This document shows positions 34,191-46,386 of a stretch of 64,000 bases of DNA, one piece after another. Position 1 is the first letter of the stretch; each line of letters opens with the position of its first letter. A program made the position numbers and the translations under genes. The notes beneath the pieces are model-generated. The model did not search any database. It worked only from the letters and a program-made list of their open reading frames with translations, and had not been told where the DNA came from. The stretch is taken from NCBI GenBank assembly GCA_014871385.1, contig CM026422.1:23119014-23183013 (forward strand), given 5' to 3'. The stretch comes from Ceratodon purpureus (lineage: Eukaryota; Streptophyta; Bryopsida; Pseudoditrichales; Ditrichaceae).

Positions 34191-36989
34191 AATGAAGTGA
34201 TGCACAGTGATTTAAAAATCATCCACAATTTTCCCCTAATGATGAGATATTTACAATGATAGTATATGCTCTATGTTTAAACTCAAGCTGATTATGACGT
34301 TATGATAGGACTTGATGTAATAAATTGGAAATTTAGTTCCTTAGCTTTGAATTGTCCTCTAAGTGTTCATATTCAAACTTTTACTTCTAATAAACCGCGA
34401 GGCCAAGGTCTGCAGATAGCTGCTTAAGCAATTGCTGGCTCTTATCGATATTGACCATGAAGAGTGTCACTGAGATATTGCTCTCTAATTAAGATTAGAA
34501 GTTGCTTAGTACATGGCTTCTTACTTGTTTTCTGGTTAACCCTAATTTTAGTGAGATTAGGGTATGTGATTTCTTTGGTTTCCTTTCACCACCCAACATC
34601 TTGTTTCATTTTCAGAGCTTATCTTACTAATTTAACAAGTTTATGCTGTTATTTGACGGGAGTGGAAGTAGGTGCAGTTCACGTGGACGGCCAATGCAGG
34701 TTGGAAGCAACTTTACATTCCATCGGCTAATTTTAGGCAAGACTCACTACGATTGAGTCATGCCTTAGACGTCCATTGGGCGGAGTAGGAGCAGCAGCAA
34801 ATTACGTAACCAACAAGTATTGATTGAGAACAACCTTACTTTTTCATCGACTAGTTTTAAAAAAGTTGCGCTTAAGGCGGCACCATGAAGAGTTACACGG
34901 ATGTGCTCGCAAGCGAGGGCCACGAGGAGATTGAGTTCAAAGCTCTCAAGTTAGTGAATTTAGTCTACCCACAGGGCTGCGGTTTTGGACCATATTTTGT
35001 TGTACCCACCTCTTAGCCATCGACTTGGGAAGGAATGACAACTGAATCTATACCAAGCCTTCCTAAAAGAAAGGCTTCTAAGCGGCTTAGGTTGGAATTT
35101 CCGTGGTCTTCTTACGAGATATGTGACACTGACACCAGATTTGGACTAATGGATGTTGTAGAGAGAAGATGATGGCACAAACCAAAAAAAATTCTTACAT
35201 GAACACAACATCATTGAGAGTTTTCTTGGTAAGAAAATTCCTTTGCACGCTTGTGCAGAGTGGATACAGTCAATTCTAAAGAGTTTTAAACAACATATAT
35301 GTAATCCTTCAAGTAGAAGAGAAGTTGCATGAAAGGTTTTTTGTAAAACAATTCTTGTGAATTGTTGTATGAAATAGATAGACATTGTATATACTCCTTT
35401 TTGAAGTATTGAACTATTGATGTGTTATAATGTGTGTTACTTTTCATAATGTTAAGTGTTTCAAGTTGCAAATGGACCAATGTTTTGATGTGTTGACAAA
35501 TTAACAATTCCTTGCGACAAAAGGTTTGAAATGTTGCAAATGTAATGTTTGAACATTTTGTGAATCCTTTCAAATCAGAAGTAAAATACATCTTCAAAAA
35601 TATTATATCCATTTGAAATTTAATTTTTTTTTATTAATTTTTCTGTAATTGTGAAATATTATTTATATTTCAGCATTACAATTACCATTCGATTGAACAT
35701 CTTCAAGGTCTTGGATATCAACGTGAATCCCTCGGTGCCTAGACCCTAAAGAGAGTTGAAGCAACAACCTTTGTAGTTATGAGAACATTGCATCTGCGTG
35801 CATCCATAGCGTGCCGTTTCTTCAAAACTCCAGCATTATTACTATCATATATGTGAATTTTCATACCAGCCCTCAAGCAATATGGTTTCAAGATGAAAGA
35901 ATATAATAAACATATTAGCAGTGGTGATCCATGTAACAGTCTGGCCCTGCCGCAAAGGATGTGCAGTGTCACGGGAACATGAAGTCCGTGTCTTCCACTT
36001 GCTTTGGCAACAGAGATTCTTGCTGAAACAATACCACAATCACCACATGTAAGACTTACGCTCGATAGACATCCAGGATGGTCAGATTCTAAATTTGGAG
36101 GTGAAGCCAGTGAAAATAGGATTTGAAAAAAAGAGTTAGTGCGGGACAAAAAAAGACTAGAATGGGGTGAGGGACTAGAAGAGGGAGATACACAAAAGTC
36201 CTTCAACGACACAATACATAAACCCTTGTAAATCAACATACCTATGCAGAATAAAAACAGTCCCTCAAGATTCCTAAAAGATCCCCACGATAATACAAAC
36301 CCTAACTTATTTCAATTGGAAAAAAAAATTCTAAAAATCAAAATTCCTACTCCCTACTCACAAGATTGCATTTCTGTCAGTTACCACTTGTATCCTGCAA
36401 AGGGATTGCAACCAAAGTATACCTGAAATGGTTTCTAAATCTATAAACTGCACTGAGCATATATGGTACAGTATGCCCATCTAAGCATCACTTCTATGTA
36501 AAACCATACATGACACCTAATTCACATGTCTTTTCACAACATGCAACCTTCATATGATTGAACCAAGATCCCATTTGGACAACGAAAGGTTTTTTTAAAG
36601 TATTTTGAAATTCTTCAACTACTTTTTATGTATTCTTTGACACAATCTACAATATATATGTTTCTGAATACTTCACAAAATGCATTTGTGATTTCTTATA
36701 AAATCTTAAACATCTTGAAAATTAAAAATTCTTTTAGTTTTTTTTACAACATATAAATTTTGAATCTAATTTTTTTTGGTAAAATTAAAATTTGTACATA
36801 CTTTTGTGTATGTTTTTGTAAAATATACATTTTTACATCTTATTTTTCTTAATAATAGAATATCAAGATTCATACCATCTATCTGTTCTTTTACGTCCTT
36901 TGACTTGTTGCCTAAAAATAGGCATTGTCAATTCATTGTGTTGACACCAAGTAATTATATTCTTTAAATCTCTCTATTTATCTTTTCAA
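34191..36989. other. Gene-poor AT-rich tract
   Basis: No recognisable gene. A 43-codon ORF at 34885-35016 (MKSYTDVLASEGHEEIEF..) looks protein-like but has no known family. A 166-codon minus-strand ORF at 35739-36239 has a patchy composition and no domain. Both may be decayed fragments. Confidence 0.45.
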
Positions 36990-37430
36990 TACAATATATA
37001 ACCAATGCCCCTTAATAAACTTGCATGGTCTCAAAAGAGTTGGAAGCAAGTTTATCACTTCCAATGGTCAAATATGACCCCACAACATCTAGTCCTATAA
37101 AGAAATTTGTTAGGCAATGAGAGGGCCGAGAGAGAGTATGTAACTCCCCATGCCTAACATGACCAAAGACTTTTCAATAGATTCACACATCTACAAGAGA
37201 GTTGGAAGCTCGTGTATTACCCCTAATATCCAAATATCAGACCCTATCAAGAATCTTTAAATGGACTTACGTAGTCACAAGAAGGTCAGGAGTAAGCATG
37301 TCACTTCCTATATTGAAACATAATCTCATATTATACAATCAGAATTTCATTAAAAAAAAATTCTAGACACAAGAAGGTCAGGAGTGAGTATGTCACTCTA
37401 TGCCCAAATACAACCCTTCAAAATAAATTT
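36990..37430. repeat. Degenerate tandem repeat, ~110-bp unit
   Basis: Phrases such as agttggaagc, acaagaaggtcaggagt and atgtcac recur three to four times at uneven spacing (for example 37280-37310 and 37370-37400). It looks like an old decayed satellite. Confidence 0.45.
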
Positions 37431-38704
37431 GAGCTTTGGAAGCTAAGCGAGGGATGGATCATCAACTTGATGGCAAAAAATAGTTAGAATCATCTAGGCC
37501 CCATAAACTTTACCTACAAAATAACAAATATTAATAAACAACAAGTTAAAAAACCATAAAGATAATTTTAATACAATTACAATAATAAAAGCATAATGAT
37601 TTCTTATAAACGTGATATGATCACTAAATACCTTCTAAATATCCCTTTCCAATCATTCTTCCATCCAATCATAGTCATCTCCTAAGAAATTTTATTTCCA
37701 ATCCTTTCCAAGAGCATTGCTTTGATTTTAAGCTCTCTACATCCTCAAATAATCTAAGATTTTCAAAGAAAATGATTCTTTTAAACAAACCCATGCCTTC
37801 TTTCTTCAAATCTTAGAAATTTTCAAAATTAAGAAATGACTCCAAATTTCAAGATTTTACTACAAAGTCCAAAACTATCATAGTCAATCCAAAACACATT
37901 TGTAGTTCACACAATTTCTGTAATAAATGAAGAAAACGTATTTACATTCAACAACAACATCCATATTTCTATAAATCAAAACTAACTATACATTATTCCA
38001 GTTTTAAATTTATTTTATTGCAAATATATTTGTACCCAGAAGTAATAACGATGAAGAAACCAACGCCGATCTTCATCGACTAAATCTCATCCAGAATCGC
38101 AATAATTTCAGTCCTAATTCCGCGTCCAATAATGAACCGGCGCTCCCCGAAGACGTTCCCAGAAGTTCCCGCGATCTCAGCAATCCTCGTCCTCGTTCCC
38201 ATTCCGTTCCCAACAAGCTTCATGTCGTTCCAGATTTGTTCCCAATGTGTTCCCAATGTGTTCCCAGACTCGTTCCCACGAGACGCGCTTCAAGCATGGT
38301 TATGACGAGAAGACCGCATTGCCATAGCCAGGAACCTCACTCTCCGAGGATCCCCCACGCTTGCGCATCACTCCACCCGTCGCATCACTCCTCGTCTCAT
38401 AGATCTCGTTTCAGATCCGCGTTCCGGTGCTCGCGTACTCGGTAAGGAAATTTTTCTCGCATTTTTTGGTCCATTTTTCGTTGAGTTTTGGTCATTTTTG
38501 CGTGTGGTTCTCTTCCTTGAGGTGTTTTTGTTTTCTCGTCGTTGGATAGCGCTTGGTTGCTTGTTTCGGCGTTGGAATTGGATTCTGAGGTGTGCGGAGG
38601 GTGCAGAGAGTGGAGAGAAGGAGGAGGAGGTGAGATCGGTGGAGGTTGAGGTGTGGAGGAGCTAGGGTTTGGTTTTCGAGGGGTTGGTGTGAAGGAGTGT
38701 GGAG
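37431..38704. other. PRA1 upstream region
   Basis: The first part is AT-rich with nothing seen. 38140-38290 holds many GTTCCC units (tgttcccaatg repeated near 38238-38260). 38400-38704 probably contains the promoter and 5' UTR of the PRA1 gene. Confidence 0.45.
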
Positions 38705-39322
38705 ATGGCGCCTGCGAGTCAGCCTCCGGTGATTCCTGTGTCGCAGCAAGGGGCGGCGGTGGGGGTGACGCCGCAGCAGGCGACGTTCTGGGTGCTGGCG
38801 GGGAAGGCGCAGGATGCGTTCAACTTGGCGTTGGCGCAGAAGCGGCCCTGGGCGGAGGTGGCGGACCGGACGCAGATGGCGAAGCCGGAGTCGTTCAGCG
38901 AGGCAGTGACTCGCGCGCGGAAGAATTGGTTCTACTTCCGGATTAACTACTCGTTGATCATGACCGGGGTGGTCGCATTGAGCTTGGTTTTGCATCCTGG
39001 ATCTCTGTTTTTCCTCGCTGCGCTTTTGGCTGGGTGGACGTATCTGTATCTGGTGCGCACTGAGCCGCTCGTGGCGTTCGGGAGGACGTTCAGTGAGAGG
39101 GAGGTTCTCACGGGCATGAGTTTGTTTACCGTGATTATGATTTTCATGACCAATGTTGGATCTATTCTGATTACCGCGTTGATGATTGGTGCCGCGGTTT
39201 GCTTCGCCCATGGCGCGTACCGCGTCCCTGATGACCTTTTCCTCGACGAGCAGGAGACCACTGGAGGATTCTTGTCGTTCCTCTCGTCCGGAACTGTGCC
39301 GCAAGTGATGTCGCATGTGTAG
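38705..39322 (+). CDS. PRA1 family protein (prenylated Rab acceptor)
   Basis: Single exon of 205 residues, ATG 38705, TAG 39320-39322. PRA1 proteins are small four-helix membrane proteins of the ER/Golgi/endosomes that bind prenylated Rab GTPases and aid vesicle traffic. The core RARKNWFYFRINYSLIM before the first hydrophobic pair is the typical PRA1 entry. Two hydrophobic hairpins follow at about 83-117 and 139-170, joined by a polar segment with FGRTFSEREVLTGM. The N-terminus is Pro/Gln-rich and the C-terminus is short and acidic (YRVPDDLFLDEQE). The lack of introns is normal for plant PRA1. Resemblance is nearest to the plant PRA1.B group, but I would not fix the subclass. Codons are GC-rich against AT-rich flanks. 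Confidence 0.93.
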   Translation: MAPASQPPVIPVSQQGAAVGVTPQQATFWVLAGKAQDAFNLALAQKRPWAEVADRTQMAKPESFSEAVTRARKNWFYFRINYSLIMTGVVALSLVLHPGSLFFLAALLAGWTYLYLVRTEPLVAFGRTFSEREVLTGMSLFTVIMIFMTNVGSILITALMIGAAVCFAHGAYRVPDDLFLDEQETTGGFLSFLSSGTVPQVMSHV

Positions 39323-40601
39323 ATCCCTGCACTTTTTGCGTTTGATGTAATTGTAGGTTTTCCAGGGAACTGAACTACATTCTTTATAGTCGTCTGAGAC
39401 ATCAGATCGGTCTGATTCTTTAGTAGTTGTAGTGGCGTACCACGGTTCAGGTCTAGAATTCCTGATGCGGTATAGACGCCTTGAGGACATCCTTCATAGC
39501 TTGTAGATCTCTTCACAGCTACAATAGTGCATCCTAAACTTCGACATGGTCTTGTCCTGTCTAGGCAAGGATTTTATCGGCAAAGGCTCGTTGCAACACA
39601 TTGAGTTGTTGACTTGAGATTCAGATCTAGAGCAGATTGGATGTGATATATTTAGCGGATTGAAGGATTTTTTGGTACTGATTCAGAATCCTTCACTGAG
39701 GTGTATTCATTTGATTTTAAATGAACATTCATTTTAATTTCCTACGGTACAGATCAGAGCTATGACTCCGCTAATCTTGATTACGGGATGCGGAATGAAC
39801 AGCCTATTTGAGTGACCAGGTATTCACCACGATGGAATGCTTTACGTCCACTTCAACTCCGCCTGCTTGGTTCTGAAGGTGGTGTGGCTAGCATTGGGAT
39901 TCAAGTCTCTAGCTCTACTGGGTGAGTTGACCAACAGCAGAAAATTGGTTGTAGACCCATTCGAATCTGGAATAGAATGTGCCAGCAGAAGTGCACTCAG
40001 GCTAACATCCATGTGAGGTATAATCTTGAGTTATACCCATCTGCAAGAGAATTGCATGTGGAAGCACTCTTTAGACATTTCATCAACTTGTCGTGACATC
40101 ATCTAAACATCGACAGGGAGAGCATTGTACATGGAGTAGGTAGATCATTCAGGTTCTGGACCACCATATATGATAGGTACCCAGTGCACCAGTCGACAGC
40201 AATTATCACATTTCACCCCTTGATTTCAGTATGTGCTTTCTGGTTCAATCATTTGCACGGTACAGTCTTCTTCCTCTCCAGGGCTTTGCCAACTTTGAGC
40301 GCTGTTGTCAAGGACTAACAGTCGATCAGGTTTTCTAGCTAGTGGAATGCCATCTCGAAGACCCTTAGAGGGTGGAATGACAGTTCAGAATTATAAATTG
40401 ATTTCTGTGCAGATTTTCCGAGCCAGTCTCTACTAACTATCACACTCTGCTACTGTAGGAAGAATCAATGAGTGTGTTCCAAAGGTGGACTCATATTTCT
40501 CATATAAGAGATGTTCAAAATGAAGTAGCAAGAACATTTTGAATTCTCATCATGTTGGCCCTTTTTTATTAACAAAAAAATCATGAACCATGTTGGCTAC
40601 G
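39323..40601. other. Spacer between PRA1 and LdpA-like genes
   Basis: Convergent 3' flanks. No repeat or ORF that I can support. Confidence 0.5.
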
Positions 40602-43600
40602 TCATTGCCTTCGTACATGACCTTTGAAGGGGGCCACCAAGGCAGTGGCTTCCTGAAGAGCACCAAGCAACAGAGAAGGATAGTGCTCTATGCCAAGCAG
40701 TGACGAACCTGCAGAATCTGTGAAATCCCACGTCTCATGACAACTCTCCATCTTCTTAAGATACTTGGTCACGATCTGCTTGTAGATGTCAGCAACAAAA
40801 ATGTTAGTAATGATCATGTCAACCAGCCAGTTTCTTTACGTATCGTCAGAAGAAAAGCATTGTTAAACGACATTACCTTTCGAGCATAACCACCGTAGGC
40901 CACTCCTGCAACGATTGCCTTGTTGCCGTCTGAGGTTAGAAAGAGCCCTTGTCTCTCCAGAGCGTCAACTGTGTGGCTGTTCGTCCCGCCTGCTAGTTGA
41001 AGATAACCTGCACCCACTTTTCCTATATTTATTAGTAGACTTGCAATTGAAGATAGTTTTGATCCAGATTCTAGAGCAGGCTTTGTTTACTATTGTGCAG
41101 ATTTTGTTTTTGAAGAAATACCCGGAGGACGGCCTTCTGATGCTGCGACACTCTCGGCAAGAGCAACTGCTGCCTTCGTTGCACCAGCACCTATATCGCC
41201 GCTCATCGGTCGACCATCCAACTACAACACAAGTACACGGTTACTAAGCTGCCTGTGTCGTGGTTGATGAATTCTCAATACACAAGCTGGAGCCTGGAGG
41301 TGTTTATTCCCGAAACAAACAATAGAGTGGAGAAGCTGATCACCTGCCAAAGATTGAGGCCTTTGAGAACGGGTCGTAAGCTTTCGTACATGGTTGCCAA
41401 TGCTGGAATCATACGGTCGCCTAGATCGGGCACACTCACCTGGAGAAACAGCTTTTACTATTAAATGTAGATGATTGTGAGACTAAACTGTTACTTATCA
41501 TAGTGTGAAAAAGATGGTTCATCCGAAGGCATAATATTCAGAGGTAAGACCTCGTGCTTACAGCGATGAGCTTGAGAGATAGTAACACGTCGGAGAGGTC
41601 TCCCACCACTCTATGGAAGGCTTCCAAATGCCTGCAAAGCACCTGGAATTAACCCTGTGAACAATCACACATAATGTGCACTCTTGGACAAAGATAGATG
41701 TTCGTGAATTCTGCCAACCTTAAATGAAGGGACAACTCAGAAATACCAATCGACCTGAAACCAAAAGATTTCACGGATCTTGCAGAAAAGTACATACCCT
41801 GCACCTGTGTGTATTTCGATTGCATCGATGTCATTGCTACTCAAGAGATTGGCGACAGCTCTCAAGTCCCTCACATATGTCCTGGCATCTTCACGACATC
41901 CAAAAGTAGGAGTTAGCTTCTAAGAAGCGATTCCTTAAAACGCAAACAACAGCCCTTCTCATGACCTACTTCTAAATTAAAAACAACATGAATACGAGAT
42001 AAAGTGGGATGGCCCCATTCAGGCGCGAACTAAATAAGTCGGTACGAATTCGAACTTCATATTATGATAGAAAATGCTTCATTGTTATAAGGTACTTACG
42101 GATAAGGCCCAATGGGCATATCGGTAGGCAGCGCCCACACCCATAACAGCGCTCTGTGATAACGCCATCCTGTACAAACCAATGGTGAGGCAACAAACAC
42201 AGAATTCCTCTACCATGTTGCAGTATTCTAAGGATTGGATTATGACCTTAGTTTCAAGGCTGGACGAAACAATGCACTTAATTAGCGTGTTTAAGCACCT
42301 ACCGACTGAAAGTTTGAATGCTGATTTGAATGCCCTGTACTCGCCAGAGAGCTCGACTGAAGTCGTTCTTCATCTGTAGATGACTTGAAGGCAATTGCTG
42401 TGGCAGGACATACACGCTCACATGGTCGTGGACAGTCAGTTGGACACAAGGCTGGATCAAATTCTGCAAACAAATCAATGTTTCAGTATTAGGATACTAA
42501 GAGCCCTCTTTCAGTAAAGAAAACACTAAATTTCATGTCAAGCACTCCGCGTTCAACAAATAAGGTCTGCACTAGTTGTAGAGAAATCTGCACTCTAGTC
42601 ATCCAAAACAATACGAAACCAAAGCACATTATACCCACATAACTTAACATTTTGGTCTGAATCACCTCACCAGCTTTTCTGAAATGTGGATCATCATCGT
42701 CATTTATACTGACCATTATCCAAGGCCTTCCAACAGTGACGTTGAGATGACGAGCAAGGAGTTGAGCCGCCGTTACTCCCTCCAAAACAGCAGCCACAAC
42801 GGCAGAATCGGCCGCACAATCAATGCAATCAACTACACATGCAAACACTCGCTGAGATAATATTCAAATTTCCAAGTCAGATGAAAAGCAATGCCTCACA
42901 TTTTACAAGCTAGCTGCTCAGAATCTGTAGTTCCAAACTAAAGCGTAGAGTCTAAATCTTAGGGTTTAAGAGGACTTTCTACATTGTGAACAAGGGATCA
43001 ACAAGTTTTGAAGCAATTGTAAGAACGATTCAAGTAACAAGAATTGGAAGACCTACCCCCGGCCAAGGTATATACAAGTGACAGATTGCGAATGTCCACA
43101 ACATCCTGCACACAACACCTCAACACGATACTAAAATATAGGACGTTTCAACATCTTTGGATGCATGTTTCAGATACCAACAGGCACATATCTCACTTCA
43201 GAAACCAATGCAACCGCAAAATGAGAAGCTGGACAAGAAAGTAGATTAACCTCGAAGCTTGCTCCACAAATAAGCTTCACCCATCGTCCTTCCCGCAAAG
43301 AAACCTCTGGAGATCTCGAGGAACTAGATGTAGCTGACTGGCGTACGAGGTCTGATAAAGCCCCGCTTAGAGATTCTCTCTCCTGATCAACTGCAAGCAC
43401 AAAAATACAGTTCAATAGTTCAAAACAGATACCCAGTGTCGTCCTTCTATGCGGATACACATCAACAGCATCACATTCGAGAACATGATCCTTGTCCCCC
43501 TAACATTCAACATTGCACACCAGTTACCAAACAAAACCACTGCCATCTATGCAACACCTGAACACGATTTGAGCAATCCTGTTCCATAATCGAATACCCA

Positions 43601-44119
43601 CATACAGCTGAATTCTGGTATCCGTGTCCCTCAGACAGATTTGCATCAACAAGAACTACACATGTCTAGAGAATCGAGCGCATGCGATGACCAACGACTC
43701 AACCAAACACTCATCTCAAAAACCTCTACAACGACATCGAAATACACATGGGCTTCGAACACCTCACGAAACAGCTCAAAGAGCTACCAAAAAACACCAT
43801 CCATCAAAAAACGCCAGACGAAACTCAACACGCATGTCCATTCAAATCACATGACCATACAATTGCGCCAAATTCACAACAACGCCAATTCTTCAAAACG
43901 GTATCTTCACAAAGAGAAACATGTAGATGAACCTGAATCCCGCTGGATTACGTCGCGCCCTGAACCCCGAATCACGCCCACTACCTTCAAACCACGAACT
44001 CCATCCCCTCCAAACTCCCTCCTCAATCTGCAAGCCCCATTTGCTGAACGCCGCAGACTCACCACCCCACCTGCTCTGGTGGGCAAAATCCCAGCGCCAT
44101 GACCGAGAGCAGTGGCCAT
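40602..44119 (-). CDS. LdpA-like iron-sulfur protein, probably plastid
   Basis: Twelve exons: 44119-43933, 43390-43251, 43105-43057, 42832-42671, 42463-42303, 42169-42100, 41888-41798, 41631-41562, 41439-41344, 41221-41122, 41007-40877, 40775-40602. They close to 476 residues (the last acceptor could be 3 nt earlier). Cyanobacterial LdpA is a 4Fe-4S protein linked to redox and light input to the Kai clock; plants keep a homologue of unclear role. Two cluster sites are visible: C186, C190, C194, C198 in CPTDCPRPCERVCP, and C241, C244, C247, C251 in CYGCGRCLPIC. GRWVKLICGASFE, VYTLAGVDCID, DPHFRKAEFDP, DAIEIHT and YLQLAGGTNSHT match my memory of LdpA order. The N-terminus is Arg/Ser/Ala-rich, as in a plastid leader. 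The gene is divergent from the RSPH1-like gene, about 960 bp apart. Confidence 0.85.
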
Positions 44120-45083
44120 CTCCGCATCACAGATTGAGTCACTCGGAGCCTGAATTGCTGTAAGACATGTTCAACCAAAGGCTCTCTCATGTGTTGCCGA
44201 TGGCTATGGTCACGGAGACGATGTTGCTTGTCCTTTAGCCTAGTCAGATGCTTCCGGCGGCATGTGGTGAACTTGGGGAACTCGCTTTGTTGGTTCACTG
44301 CGAGGTTTCGGTTTCCGCCGTTGCCGTCGTTTCCGGGAGCTGAGTAACCGTCGTCGCAGGCCGCGCGGCTCTCCTTCCTCTTCACAGCTGCATGCCGGCA
44401 GCAATTTCAGACAACCGTCAGTCAAGTCAAGTCCCTTGGGTTTCAATTGTTCCTCGCTCTGTGGCCGGCATTCCGAAGCGGTTGCCCAATTGCTGCCTCT
44501 CTGGGCGTCACTTATCCTTCCGGATTTCAGCTGATTCGGTTGATTTTTCTCATCATGTTGCTGCATTGTGTGTGATTCTGCGACTGCAAACTGAAATTTG
44601 AATTCTCTGGAATGTCGATCCCGTATGTGTTTTCTTACGCGGCTTTCGTGGTGTTTTGCTCACTCGTCGCGTACTCTGTGGCGAAGATGGCGAGTTACTC
44701 AGTTTCATATCGCAGTCACAGAATGGCTCCACTCCCTGTGTGATAGTGTTTGACAGCTTACTTCCTTCCATGTATCAATCTAGGAGTGGCAACTGGTCAC
44801 CGTTCGAGATGGAAACGCATCATTGACATCCAGCTGCGGCCGTCTTTGTACTTATCAGTGGATTGGACAGGATCTTCCATAGCAGGAATGCTTATTCATT
44901 CCGCAAAGACATTGCAGAGTCGAGAGAACATGGTTACTCCATGTTGAAGCTACTGAGCAGTAGAATTAGAGCCTTCGAAACGAAACACTTGTGTCGGCAT
45001 TGTTGCGAGTTCTGAACCTGATTAGGTTTAGCGCCGGAGAGAGACAACAAGAAGTGCAGATTCCGTGGGAGTAACACTCCAGG
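44120..45083. promoter_or_regulatory. Bidirectional upstream region, LdpA-like / RSPH1-like
   Basis: The 964-bp spacer between divergent starts must hold both promoters. No clear TATA box on either side. ORFs on both strands (44240-44600) lack family resemblance. Confidence 0.4.
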
Positions 45084-46386
45084 ATGTCGAGTGAAGAGGA
45101 AGAGGACGAGGAGGGCGAGGAGGGAGACAAGGTACACATCCATCCCAAGCTCGAAACCATGAACTCAGCCGCGTGATTTGTGATTCTTTCAAGGCCTTGG
45201 GATGTGATCAATCTCTGGATTAGTGTGCAGGAGTTTACATGGAGTGGACTCATCGAGGATTACGAGCCTGTGGGGCCGGGCATCGCGGGGTATCCCAACG
45301 GGGACACATTCGAAGGCACATACTTGGGCGGCAAGCGGCACAGTGTTGGCAAATACACGTTTACGAAGAGTGACGCAGTTTATGAAGGGAATTACACCAA
45401 CAATCAGAAGGCTGGGTTCGGCACCATGATCTACCCTGACAAGGGCACTTACACAGGTTTGCAACGCTTCATCTCTTAGAAAATCTCCTGTTTCTATCAA
45501 CTTTGCAGCTGGCCATGTCGAATTAGGTGTACTCTTCACAAATTCGAAGCCCAGCTTGGTTTTGATCAATAGTTAGATGTGGTTTTTGATGTCATGATCT
45601 GCTTGGGATAATTGCAGGAGCATGGTATCAAGACACGAGGAGTGGAGAAGGGCAGTATACGTATGCCAATGGTGATATTTACAAGGGAGGGTGGTCCGAG
45701 AATAAGAAACATGGTGTCGGTACATACTTCTTCAAGAATACCGCGGCTCAAGTAAGCATCTCTTGATTTCTTGTTGCTTAGAGATTGTAACTGCCTTGTA
45801 TCCACCCGAGGAAAGTATTGCTGTTACTGCAGGCTGGCTCATCAGAGTGTAGTACTCCGGCAGGACGAGATTCTTTGTACCTTTGGTTGTGCATTTTGTA
45901 ACCGAAACTTTTGGTTGTTGCCCAATGCGCTTGTTTGATCCTGTCGTGATAGAGTTTTCCTAAAAGGATTTGAACGTTATAATGCTGGAACGAATAGTCT
46001 AAGTTGTGGAAATGGATGCCGAGTTGAATACAAGATTGGACTGACACTGATTACGATTTGTTTTCTTTCTTTGGCTTTTGAAGTTCATTGGAGACTGGGA
46101 GAAAGGATTCTTCGTGAAAGGGAAGTGGCTGTTCTGTAATGGTGATTTCTACGAGGGTGATTTCGCGAAGAGCAAGCCTCAAGGGCCGGGGAAGTTCATG
46201 TTCTTCAGGTCCAAATCAACCGTAACCGGCACATTCGACAAAGGCAAGTGGACGATTGGCACCACAAAACAAACTCCTGCGAAAGAAATACTTGACTATG
46301 CCATGAAAGCCGCACCTTCATTGTTTGCTCCGCAGCTAGATGCCAAGAGTTTGCAGTCGTTTGTCATTCCCATGAAATTCAAATGA
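45084..46386 (+). CDS. MORN-repeat radial spoke head protein, RSPH1-like
   Basis: Four exons: 45084-45131, 45231-45456, 45618-45751, 46084-46386, closing to 236 residues. RSPH1 is part of the radial spoke head that regulates dynein in 9+2 cilia; in plants this means sperm flagella. An acidic start (SSEEEEDEEGEEGD) precedes serial MORN units: YPNGDTFEGTYLGGKRH, GKYTFTKSDAVYEGNY, GFGTMIYPDKGTYTGAW, GEGQYTYANGDIYKGGW, GVGTYFF, and a last one with CNGDFYEGDF. The acidic leader plus this MORN spacing and the PxGPGKF segment match RSPH1 better than plant PIP5K MORN proteins, and no kinase domain follows. Expression in antheridia would be expected. Other MORN axonemal proteins such as RSPH10 relatives cannot be excluded. 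Confidence 0.83.

Noticed and set aside
35739-36239. 166-codon minus ORF
   Set aside because: Long for AT-rich DNA, but no domain, no splice context and uneven composition. Left as a note in the tract.
38140-38180. Heat-shock element upstream of PRA1
   Set aside because: TTC and GAA blocks are there, but their spacing (TTCCCAGAAGTTC) does not match the required two-base gaps.
38492-39490. 332-codon minus ORF over PRA1
   Set aside because: Antisense shadow of the GC-rich PRA1 exon: Arg/His-rich, no domain.
43641-44102. 153-codon plus ORF over LdpA exon 1
   Set aside because: Antisense to the leader exon and intron; Thr/Asn/Arg-rich and without any family pattern.
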